NCBI RefSeq assembly: GCF_900323885.1
Contig: NZ_OOHJ01000018.1
Location: forward strand, 1,289,001 to 1,353,000
From: [Actinomadura] parvosata subsp. kistnae
GTDB lineage: Bacteria; Actinomycetota; Actinomycetes; Streptosporangiales; Streptosporangiaceae
Direction: 5' to 3'
DNA: 64,000 bases
Each line of letters opens with the position of its first letter. The stretch's first letter is position 1. This document shows, piece by piece, positions 25,855 through 33,118 of the stretch. Made by a program: the position numbers and the translations under genes. A model generated the notes under the pieces. That model saw only the letters and a program-made list of their open reading frames with translations, was not told the DNA's origin and did not search any database.

Positions 25855-27157
25855 TATCAAACATTATCCAAACTCTCGGGCGATCCTGATCGGAGTATCG
25901 ACCTATCATGATGGCGAATACTTGGATATACCCGCCGCCGACAACACCCTGAGAGCCTTTCGGAGAATTCTGACCGACCCGTCGATCTGCGGTTGGCCAG
26001 AAGATCAGGTTACAATTTTATCAAATCCGGTCGATAATCGCGACATCGCCAAACTACTTCGCAAGTTAGCGCAGCAGACACAAGGCGTCCTGCTAATATA
26101 CTATGTCGGGCATGGCATTCTGTCCACCACCGGTGAATTGTGTCTATCGTTGACCGATACGGACTCGGAAGCAGCGGATCTCACCGGCCTAGAATACGCG
26201 AGGGTAAGGTCGGCGTTCCTTGACAGTCCCGCCCGAGCCAAAGTTGCCATTCTTGATTGCTGCTATTCTGGGCGCGCGATCGAAGCACTTTCCAGCCGGG
26301 ATGGTCTAGCAGATCAAACAGACGTGCGAGGTGTTTACACCTTGACGGCCAGTGATTATGCCGCACATGTCCTACCACTAACTCATCAGGCTGATGCATA
26401 TACCTCTTTCACCGGCGAGCTATTGGCGATATTAAAGGAAGGGATGCCAGGTCGAGGAAATATTCTCACCTTAGATGCCATCTTCCTGGAGCTGCGACGA
26501 CGTCTGCTCGCGCGCGGACTTCCCAGCCCGAATCAGCGTGGTACCGACACGGTCAGCCACCTCGGCTTTGCAAAAAATTTGGCGTATACCGCCGACGCCA
26601 TTAGAACAATTCACGACCATACGACCACGAGGCCGATAAAGCGCGACATAGTACCGCTTCCGATGCCCGACGGAAGTCCACCCTCCTCTCCCGAGAGCAC
26701 CGATCCTGAGGCGCCAAAAGAGCGTTACACAGAGGCATCCGCCATATCGACGCCTTCTCCCTTTTCTGAAACTTCCGAGGTTGACCGATCGCCTCAAGTC
26801 GATACGGACGCTACGGCCGATATATCCTTCGGTGGACATGGCCAGCAGCCATGGTCGGGAAATTTCTATTTCCCGCTACGCATCCAGCACTGGCCGAACA
26901 TAGCGGTCGGCTATTCCGAACTTGCGGACGAAGACTATTTCATCCCCGCTGCGTCAATACCAGGGACACCGGCCTTTAGGCTTTTACATGTTCCGCGACG
27001 GGTGATCCTATACGTTGCCGCATGCACTCCACTAATGATCGCCGGCGCCGCCTTCCTTGTACTTACCTTGCTGGGCGGAAATCCCGTCAAAGGGCACTCC
27101 CCTTCGACGCCTCCCTCCGTCGGCTCTTCGCCGACATCATCGTCCGAGAGCTCCTAG
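25847..27157 (+). CDS. Caspase-like peptidase with C-terminal membrane anchor
   Basis: The 436-residue protein begins with a caspase/metacaspase (C14) domain at about residues 8-250. The core strand RAILIGVSTY is followed by the catalytic His89 in IYYVGHG and Cys139 in ILDCCYSG, both in the correct context. A Pro/Ser-rich linker (about 265-345) follows, then WPNIAVGYSELADEDYFIPA, a single membrane helix at about 386-409 and a Ser/Thr/Pro-rich 27-residue tail. The peptidase domain is therefore probably tethered to the membrane, most likely on the cytoplasmic side. Coupled to EACC1, it is best read as a suicidal or proteolytic effector. GC content is clearly lower than in flanking genes, a sign of transfer. 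Confidence 0.85.
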   Translation: MTDIKHYPNSRAILIGVSTYHDGEYLDIPAADNTLRAFRRILTDPSICGWPEDQVTILSNPVDNRDIAKLLRKLAQQTQGVLLIYYVGHGILSTTGELCLSLTDTDSEAADLTGLEYARVRSAFLDSPARAKVAILDCCYSGRAIEALSSRDGLADQTDVRGVYTLTASDYAAHVLPLTHQADAYTSFTGELLAILKEGMPGRGNILTLDAIFLELRRRLLARGLPSPNQRGTDTVSHLGFAKNLAYTADAIRTIHDHTTTRPIKRDIVPLPMPDGSPPSSPESTDPEAPKERYTEASAISTPSPFSETSEVDRSPQVDTDATADISFGGHGQQPWSGNFYFPLRIQHWPNIAVGYSELADEDYFIPAASIPGTPAFRLLHVPRRVILYVAACTPLMIAGAAFLVLTLLGGNPVKGHSPSTPPSVGSSPTSSSESS

Positions 27158-27269
27158 TACGGCAGCCGCCATTTGCTTTGCGAGGTGAGGTACTGCCTCA
27201 TGAACATCACAAGCATGACACAGCCGGCCAATATTGCGTCCAACCATTCGTATATTCACCTGCATCGAG

Positions 27270-27395
27270 ATACGTACCCGGCCCCGGCCGCGCATGCGGT
27301 GGTGCTCGCGTTCGATGAGAAGCCACAGATTCCGGCGTTGTAGTGGAGCGCACCGATGCTGCCCGGTGTGCCCGAGCAATGTAACTACGGCTACC
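27270..27395 (+). mobile_element. IS630-family transposase fragment (DDE core), plus strand
   Basis: In one plus frame the sequence reads HAVVLAFDEKPQIPAL, an in-frame TAG at 27341-27343, then WSAPMLPGVPEQ. This matches the central catalytic block of IS630 transposases (typically VVLCVDEKSQIQAL followed by LPxxPGxPE). It is cut on both sides and carries a stop codon, so it is inactive. Confidence 0.65.
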
Positions 27396-27408
27396 GCCCG
27401 GCCACAGC

Positions 27409-27625
27409 TCAGATCGTGTCGATCAGCAGCGGATCGGTGGAGATCTTGAAAACCTGAACGCGCCAGGGCTGTGACCCGACGCCCGCCCGATACTGCCCAC
27501 GCTGCTCGGCGGGATGCCCAGTCGACGGGTCAGTTTCCTTTGGACCAAGTGCATGGCCCCCTCGGGCACTCCTCCACAACATACGCACCACCACCTGCGC
27601 ATCGGTGACGGTGCACACGTACTAA
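27409..27625 (-). mobile_element. IS630-family transposase fragment (HTH region), minus strand
   Basis: On the minus strand, one frame encodes TRRLGIPPSSVGSI (an IS630 helix-turn-helix) and another encodes QPWRVQVFKISTDPLLIDTI before a stop. In intact transposases these are consecutive and are followed by the DEK block. Here a frameshift separates them and the DEK block lies next to them in the opposite orientation, so the element is broken by inversion or derives from two decayed copies. Confidence 0.6.
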
Positions 27626-27770
27626 GCCGCACATCGCTCAGTCCCATCAAGTCGGCGGGGCAGGAAACCTACCGTGCGGGTGCGCCACCGTCCTGTGATC
27701 CAGCGGCATGTGGGTCGGCCAATCCGGCTGGTTCGCATCTGCCGCGCCGCACAAGCTATCCCCACGGCGC

Positions 27771-28958
27771 TCAGCCCTTGATGCAGATGAGCTGCCGCAG
27801 GTGCGCGACCACCTGCACGAGGTCCGTCTGCGCCGCCATCACCGACTCCAGGTCCTTGTACGCCCCCGGGATCTCGTCCAGCACCCCGGAGTCCTTGCGG
27901 CACTCCACCCCCGCCGTCTGCTCCTCCAGGTCCTTGACGGTGAAGGTCTTCTTGGCCTTGTTCCGGCTCATCCGGCGCCCCGCCCCGTGCGAGGCCGAGT
28001 TGAACGCCGCCGCGTTCCCGAGGCCCTTGACGATGTAGGTGCCGGTGGCCATCGAGCCCGGGATGATGCCCAGCTCGCCGGCGCCGGCCCGGATCGCGCC
28101 CTTGCGGGTGACCAGCACGTCGACCCCGTCGTACCGCTCCTCGGCCACGTAGTTGTGGTGGCAGGAGATCGGCTGCTCGAACGTGATGCCGGGCAGGTGC
28201 CGGCGCAGCACGTCGCACACCAGCCCCATCATCAGCGCCCGGTTGCGCCGCGCGTAGTCCTGCGCCCAGAACAGGTCGCGCCGGTAGGCGTGCATCTCGG
28301 GCGTGCCGCCGAGGAACACCGCCAGGTCCCGGTCCACCAGCCCCTGGTTGTGCGAGAGCCCGCGCGCCACCCCGATGTGGTGCTCCGCCAGCTCCTTGCC
28401 GATGTTGCGCGACCCGGAGTGCAGGACGACCCACACCCAGCCCTCGTCGTCCGCGCACACCTCAAGGAAGTGGTTGCCGCCGCCGAGCGTGCCCATCTGC
28501 ACCTCGGCCCGCTCGCGCCGCGCCTTCACGGCCGGCGCCAGCTCGTCGAAGCCCTTCCAGAACTCCGCCCACCCGGCCGCCTTCATCCCCTGCACCTGGG
28601 CGGGGTCGACCGGCCGCTTGTGGTGGCCGAACCCGACCGGCACGGCCTGCTCCAGCCGGCCGCGCAGGTACGCGAGGTTGTCGGGCAGCCGCGCCGCCTG
28701 GTACGACGTCTTGACCGCGGTCATGCCGCACCCGATGTCCACGCCGACGGCCGCGGGCGAGACGGCATCGCGCATCGCGATGACCGAGCCCACCGTCGCG
28801 CCCTTGCCGTGGTGCACGTCCGGCATGACGGCGACACCGTGCACCCACTCCAGGTCCGCGACGTTGCGCAGCTGCTGCATCGCCTGCGGCTCGACCGTCT
28901 CGGGCTCCGCCCACATCCGCAGCGGCCGCCGCGTTCCGGTCACCTCGTTGTACGTCAT
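27771..28958 (-). CDS. rtcB: RNA-splicing ligase RtcB
   Basis: RtcB joins RNA 2',3'-cyclic phosphate and 5'-OH ends using GTP and Mn2+. The 395-residue protein has all key motifs: PDVHHGKGATVGS, VGVDIGCGM (metal Cys), GTLGGGNHFLEV, LHSGSRNIG, SCHHNYV and the guanylylated His in SASHGAGRRMSR. Length is normal for bacterial RtcB. The ATG at 28958 (MTYNEVTG) has GGAGG upstream. A cupin gene precedes it on the same strand (75-bp gap). RNA repair near a defence-like island is worth noting but may be coincidental. Confidence 0.95.
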   Translation of the reverse strand: MTYNEVTGTRRPLRMWAEPETVEPQAMQQLRNVADLEWVHGVAVMPDVHHGKGATVGSVIAMRDAVSPAAVGVDIGCGMTAVKTSYQAARLPDNLAYLRGRLEQAVPVGFGHHKRPVDPAQVQGMKAAGWAEFWKGFDELAPAVKARRERAEVQMGTLGGGNHFLEVCADDEGWVWVVLHSGSRNIGKELAEHHIGVARGLSHNQGLVDRDLAVFLGGTPEMHAYRRDLFWAQDYARRNRALMMGLVCDVLRRHLPGITFEQPISCHHNYVAEERYDGVDVLVTRKGAIRAGAGELGIIPGSMATGTYIVKGLGNAAAFNSASHGAGRRMSRNKAKKTFTVKDLEEQTAGVECRKDSGVLDEIPGAYKDLESVMAAQTDLVQVVAHLRQLICIKG

Positions 28959-29033
28959 CTCGTATCGCCTCCTCCCGGTCACACTCCGAACGCGATCCAT
29001 CTGGCCAGAATCCCCATACCCACGGCAACCGAT

Positions 29034-29366
29034 TTAGTTGCCGTACTGCTTGGTCTCCGGCTTCTCCACCAGGAGCACGTGCGCGGGCTCGTCCGCCACG
29101 GGACGGTGCCGCAGGCCGCGCGGCACGACGAAGACGTCCCCTGGCCGCATGACGACCGGGTCGCGGTCCTCCAGCTCCAGCCGGAAGGTGCCGTCCCAGC
29201 ACAGGAACAGCTCGTCCTCGTCGTGGTAGTGCCAGGGGAACTCGCCGTGGAGCTGGGCCAGCCGGACCACGGTGTCGTTCACCTGGGCGAGGTGCCGCTG
29301 CTGGAAGGGGCCGGGCAGCGTCCCGATGGCCTCGGGGATCGACACGGCGCTGACGTCGACAGTCAT
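29034..29366 (-). CDS. Cupin-domain protein
   Basis: This 110-residue single-domain cupin has motif 1 with metal ligands in FPWHYHDEDELFLCWDG and motif 2 in VMRPGDVFVVPRGLRHRPVA. Small cupins of this type bind a metal and may act as isomerases or sensors; no specific substrate can be inferred. It lies upstream of rtcB on the same strand, with AGGAGG just before the ATG. Confidence 0.92.
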   Translation of the reverse strand: MTVDVSAVSIPEAIGTLPGPFQQRHLAQVNDTVVRLAQLHGEFPWHYHDEDELFLCWDGTFRLELEDRDPVVMRPGDVFVVPRGLRHRPVADEPAHVLLVEKPETKQYGN

Positions 29367-29433
29367 GATCGTTACCTCCTCTGTGGGGTTCCATCAAAGC
29401 GCCGCGTCCGGCCTGGTCACAGAGCCAACCGGG

Positions 29434-30216
29434 CTAAATTGGTCCGCTTCTCGAACCAATCAGCTCCAGCGTGCGCGCGTGCAGCCGCTCCGCCGCCTCC
29501 GGGTCGAACGACGGCAGGTCCAGACCGAGAGGCGTGTGGCGCAGGAACGCGGTGAGCGGCTCGGCGGGCGGGTGGTCGATGCGGGCGACGATCGGCTTGA
29601 TGCCCTCCTCCACCGGCGCGCCATAGCGTTTGAGTGCCGCCACGTGCGCGGCGGTCGCCGCGTCGTACTCGCCGGCGACGCTCGTCGAGACCCCGCCCGG
29701 ATGGATCAGGACATATCGCGTACGGGCGCCGTGCCGGGCCGCGAACGCGACCCCCAGGAGGTCGTTCGCCTTCCCGGCCTGGAACTGGGCGGTCACGCCG
29801 TCGTAGGAGCGTTCCAGCATGAGGTCGTCCCAGTGGATGCGCCCGTCCGGCTGGCCGGGGCCCGACACGTTCACGATCAGCCGGGGCGCGGTCAGGCCGT
29901 GGCTGAGCAGGAAGCGGCTCAGGTAGTCGAGGGCGAACGTGCCCTCCAGCCCCTCCTCCGTCACGAACCGGTGCGTACGGAAGAACCGCGCGCACAACAC
30001 GAGCGCGTCCACGACGGGGAAGCGGGCGTTGACCTCCTCGATCACCCGCCGGTTCGCGCTGACGAGGCTAAGGTCCGCCCGGATGAACACCGCTCCCGGC
30101 GGCACCTTGGCCGCGTCCCGCCCCACGACGACGACCGTGTCGCCGCGCTCCAGGTAGGTGCGGGCCAGCGCCCGCCCCATCCCGTCGGTGCCGCCGGTGA
30201 TGACCAGCGTCTTCAT
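29434..30216 (-). CDS. SDR-family oxidoreductase coupled to the MFS pump
   Basis: The 260-residue protein has the SDR cofactor motif TGGTDGMGRALA and a conserved VNVSGPGQPDG block. The usual YxxxK is not obvious; QAGKANDLLGVAFA occupies the expected place, with Gln instead of Tyr four residues before Lys, resembling atypical SDRs annotated as retinol dehydrogenase-like. Its ATG overlaps the TGA of the MFS gene, so both are in one operon under the TetR regulator. Confidence 0.88.
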   Translation of the reverse strand: MKTLVITGGTDGMGRALARTYLERGDTVVVVGRDAAKVPPGAVFIRADLSLVSANRRVIEEVNARFPVVDALVLCARFFRTHRFVTEEGLEGTFALDYLSRFLLSHGLTAPRLIVNVSGPGQPDGRIHWDDLMLERSYDGVTAQFQAGKANDLLGVAFAARHGARTRYVLIHPGGVSTSVAGEYDAATAAHVAALKRYGAPVEEGIKPIVARIDHPPAEPLTAFLRHTPLGLDLPSFDPEAAERLHARTLELIGSRSGPI

Positions 30217-31591
30217 GCGCGCACTCCTTCTCGTACGGGCTCTGTCACGCCGGCCTTGCCGGGCAGGAGCGGGATGAGGGCCAGCACGACCAGGCACGAG
30301 ACCACGGCCAGCCAGAAGACGCCGCGCAGCCCCGCGAGCGTGCTGCCCGCGGTCTGGACGACGAGCGTCACCAGGGCCACGCCCAGCGCGGCGCCGAGCT
30401 GGTTGAGCATGTAGAGCACCGAGCTGCCCTGTGCCACCATGGGGCCGGGCAGCGTCCGGTAGAGGGAGCCCATCGTCGGGGCGCTGAAGCAGCCGCTGCC
30501 CAGCCCGAACATGAGGGCCGCCAGCGCCGGCCACACCTCCGGCGTGCCGGGCCCGATCCGGGTGAGCGCGAGCACGCTCAGCACGGCCACCACCGCGCCG
30601 CCGAAGGCCAGGCCGCGCGCACCGAGCCGGTCCGACAGCCGCCCGGCCAGCGGCATCGCGATGGCGCCGCCGAGCCCGAGCGGGGCCATGAGCAGCCCGG
30701 CCGCCAGCACGCCGTGCCCGTGTGCCTGCTGGTAGTACAGGGGCAACGCGAACAGCCCGGCGAACAGGCCCATCCCGCCCAGCCCCATGATGGTGACGCT
30801 GGCGCTGAAGCTCCGGCTGCGGAACAGGCCCAGGTCGATCAACGGGGACGCGGCGCGGGCGGCGTGGATGCCGTACCCGATCAGCAGCGCGACCCCGAGC
30901 CCGAGCGGCACGAGCACCTGCCACAGCGCGAAGGCCGTCTGCGAGAGCGCCAGCACGACGGCGGCGAACCCGGGCCCGAGCAGCGCCAGCCCCACGACGT
31001 CCAGCCGCGACGGCGCGCCCTCGCCGCGCTCGGCGGAGTCGGCGGGGATCACGCGGAGCGCCAGCACCAGCGCCACCGCCCCCACGACCACGCTGACCAG
31101 GAACATCGCCCGCCACGACAGCGCCCGAGTATCGCCCCGCCCGCGATCGGCCCGAACACCGGCCCGAGCGACAGCACCACCCCCATCAGCCCCATCACCC
31201 GCCCGGCGCGCTGCGGCCCCGCCGTCCTGGCGAGCAGGATCAGCACGAGCGGATCGAGCAGCCCCGCCCCGACGCCCTGCACCACCCGGAACGCGATCAG
31301 GCTGCCCACGTTCCAGGCCAGCCCGGCGGCCAGCGAGCCCGCCAGGAACAGCACCAACCCGGCCACCCACAGCCGCTTGCCGCCGTACCGGTCGACGGCC
31401 CACGTCGTGAACGGGATCGTGGCGGTCACCGCCAGCAGGAACCCGGTGGACGCCCAGCCGACTGTGCTCAGCGAGGTACCGAAGGCGTCGGCCAGGGTGC
31501 CGGTGGCGACCGCGGCCATCGTGCTGTTGAGGATGCCCAGCAGCCCGCCGAGCAGGATGACGGCGATCGCGCCGACCTCTTTTGAACTCAT
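30213..31591 (-). pseudogene. MFS drug efflux transporter, frameshifted at 31124
   Basis: This is a DHA2/EmrB-like proton antiporter of about 14 membrane helices. The N-terminal part (31591 to about 31127) reads MSSKEVGAIAVILLGG and continues to LGPVFGPIAGGAILG; the rest continues in another frame from ALSWRAMFLVSVVVG. The intact junction should read AILGALSWR, so one base is missing in the C3 run 31124-31126 (GGG on the coding strand where GGGG is expected). Either a true inactivating mutation or a homopolymer sequencing error. It is divergent from the TetR gene, with matching palindromes over its start and upstream, and overlaps the downstream SDR by ATGA. Confidence 0.85.
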
Positions 31592-31599
31592 GGGTTCAA
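31582..31599. promoter_or_regulatory. TetR operator A, over the MFS start codon
   Basis: TTGAACTCATGGGTTCAA is a perfect TTGAAC-N6-GTTCAA palindrome that covers the MFS ATG. A matching copy lies 63 bp away before the tetR gene. Confidence 0.75.
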
Positions 31600-31644
31600 C
31601 ATAATGACCTGATCCGTTCGGACGCAACCGGCTCGTCCACCAAC

Positions 31645-31662
31645 TTGAACCCGCGAGTACAA
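31645..31662. promoter_or_regulatory. TetR operator B, upstream of tetR
   Basis: TTGAACCCGCGAGTACAA repeats operator A with one changed base in an arm (TTGAAC-N6-GTACAA). It ends eight bases before the tetR start, fitting autoregulation. Confidence 0.7.
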
Positions 31663-31670
31663 TCGACGGC

Positions 31671-32300
31671 ATGACGACCACCACGCGCGGACGCATCGAC
31701 AAGCGGCAGGCCATCCTGGAGGGCGCGTTCACCGTGTTCGCCCGGGAGGGCTACGCGCAGGCGTGCGTGCAGGAGATCGCCCGCGAGGCCGGCGTCGCCA
31801 AACCGACCGTCTACAACCACATGACCGACAAGGCCACGCTGTTCAGGCACGCCCTGGAGGCCGCCGCCCGCCGCATCCTGGAGGAACGCGTCGCCGCCCT
31901 GGAGCCGCTCGCCGCCCCCGGCGACGACCTGCGCGCCACCCTGGAGGAGGTCGCGCACACCCTGCTCCGCCTGCACACCGACGGCCGCTCGTGCGCGCTG
32001 CGCCGGCTCCTCTACTCGGAGATCAACCACTTCCCCGACATCCTCGACATCGTCAAGGAGAGCGGCCCCGACCGGCTCACCCACGCACTCGCCGACCGCC
32101 TGGCCCGCCTCGCCCTGGCCGGCCGCCTGCGCGCCGCGGACCCCGACCTGGCGGCCGAGCAGTTCCTGGCCCTGCTCCTCGGCCCGCTGGAGGCCCGCAC
32201 CCGGCTCGGCACCCGCGAGCTGCCGGACGCCGAGCTGCGCACGATGGCCGGCGTCGCCGTGGACGCGTTCGTCCGCGCCTGGGGGACGGCCGCCGCCTAA
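31671..32300 (+). CDS. TetR-family repressor of the MFS/SDR operon
   Basis: The 209-residue protein has the TetR HTH (DKRQAILEGAFTVFAREGYAQACVQEIAREAGVAKPTVYNHMTDKATLF, residues about 10-58) and a helical ligand/dimer domain with an AefR-like C-terminus. Divergent orientation with the efflux gene and two TTGAAC-type palindromes in the 79-bp gap indicate local regulation of drug export. The inducer is unknown. Confidence 0.93.
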   Translation: MTTTTRGRIDKRQAILEGAFTVFAREGYAQACVQEIAREAGVAKPTVYNHMTDKATLFRHALEAAARRILEERVAALEPLAAPGDDLRATLEEVAHTLLRLHTDGRSCALRRLLYSEINHFPDILDIVKESGPDRLTHALADRLARLALAGRLRAADPDLAAEQFLALLLGPLEARTRLGTRELPDAELRTMAGVAVDAFVRAWGTAAA

Positions 32301-32336
32301 CCAACACGCATGGCGAAATCATGCCGACAAGACCCG

Positions 32337-32363
32337 TTGTCGATGGTAGCCAAGGGATATAGT
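32337..32363 (+). promoter_or_regulatory. Housekeeping-type promoter of a leaderless gene
   Basis: TTGTCG and TATAGT (32358-32363) are separated by about 15 bp. The GTG at 32373 lies ten bases after the -10 box, the distance expected when transcription starts at or near the first codon. This stretch is also AT-richer than its surroundings. Confidence 0.5.
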
Positions 32364-32372
32364 CTGCCGCGT

Positions 32373-32618
32373 GTGGTAGAACGAGACGACTACGCGGCCA
32401 TCCGCGATCGGATCATCGGGCTCTCCCACCTCCACGGCCTGCGCTGCGACTGGGCCGAGACGACCAGGCGCCAGCGCTTCCTGCTGCTGTGGGACGCCGA
32501 GGGCCGGGTCGCCGCCCGCGCGATCGTCCCGCTCTACCCAGGGGAGACACCGCACCTGGTGGACTCCCTCGAACGAGGGCTGGCGCACGTGTTCGGCGAA
32601 GGCTGGCTGAAAGACTGA
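32373..32618 (+). CDS. Small unknown protein, probably leaderless
   Basis: Starting at GTG 32373 the 81-residue product reads MVERDDYAAIRDRIIGLSHLH and ends VDSLERGLAHVFGEGWLKD. It is a soluble protein with a central beta-hairpin (FLLLWDAEGRVAARAIVPL). No family is recognised. A strong -10 box ten bases upstream supports this start over ATG 32310 or 32343. It is followed, 11 bp later, by a HicB-like/HTH gene on the same strand; the pair could be a regulatory or toxin-antitoxin-like cassette, unproven. Confidence 0.6.
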   Translation: MVERDDYAAIRDRIIGLSHLHGLRCDWAETTRRQRFLLLWDAEGRVAARAIVPLYPGETPHLVDSLERGLAHVFGEGWLKD

Positions 32619-32629
32619 CTGGAGCGCCC

Positions 32630-33037
32630 ATGACCGCAGACCGCGTCGACGTCCACGTCACCATGGCCGGCAACCTGTGGCTGGCGCAGGTCGACGGCGT
32701 GGCCGGCGGCATGTCCGCGCGCACGCTCAGGGAGCTGCACGCCGACGTCGCCGAAGGGCTGCCGTTCCTGTTCGGCGACCGCGAGCGCCCGCCGTCCCCG
32801 GTCTTCCACTACACCCTGCCCGGCCTGTCCGAGCAGGACCTCGACGACTTCGCCGCCCTCCAGCGCCAGGCCGCCGCCATCGCCGAGGACTACACGCGCA
32901 CGCTGAAGAAGCGGGTCAAGCACATGCACGAGCTGGGGCTGTCCGACAGCGACATCGGGGAGCTGCTCGGGCTGACCAAGCAACGCATCCAGCAGATCCG
33001 CACGAACGCCAACGACGAGGCCCGCCAGAGCGGCTGA
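32630..33037 (+). CDS. HicB-like domain fused to a helix-turn-helix
   Basis: The 135-residue protein has an N-terminal HicB-like fold (VHVTMAGNLWLAQVDGVAGGMSARTLRELHADVAEGLPFLFG), a charged helix (LQRQAAAIAEDYTRTLKKRVKHM) and a C-terminal HTH (LGLSDSDIGELLGLTKQRIQQIR). HicB antitoxins combine a similar domain with a DNA-binding part, so this could be an antitoxin-like regulator with the preceding small gene as partner. That gene does not resemble HicA, so the pair is not called a HicAB system. Confidence 0.7.
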   Translation: MTADRVDVHVTMAGNLWLAQVDGVAGGMSARTLRELHADVAEGLPFLFGDRERPPSPVFHYTLPGLSEQDLDDFAALQRQAAAIAEDYTRTLKKRVKHMHELGLSDSDIGELLGLTKQRIQQIRTNANDEARQSG

Positions 33038-33080
33038 CGGGCCTCGCGCGGATCAGGGGATCATGGGATCAGGGCATCAC

Positions 33081-33111
33081 GAGGCGGGCTTGTGGTTCGT
33101 CGGCCCGCCTC
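33081..33111 (+). terminator. Hairpin after the HicB-like gene
   Basis: GAGGCGGGC and GCCCGCCTC form a nine-base stem around a 13-base loop. A nearly identical hairpin follows at 33123-33154 inside the end of the convergent gene, so one probably arose by duplication. No T-run follows. Confidence 0.6.
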
Positions 33112-33118
33112 GCTCGGA

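Noticed and set aside
32373..33037. HicAB toxin-antitoxin system
   Set aside because: The second protein is only HicB-like and the first lacks the HicA fold signature.
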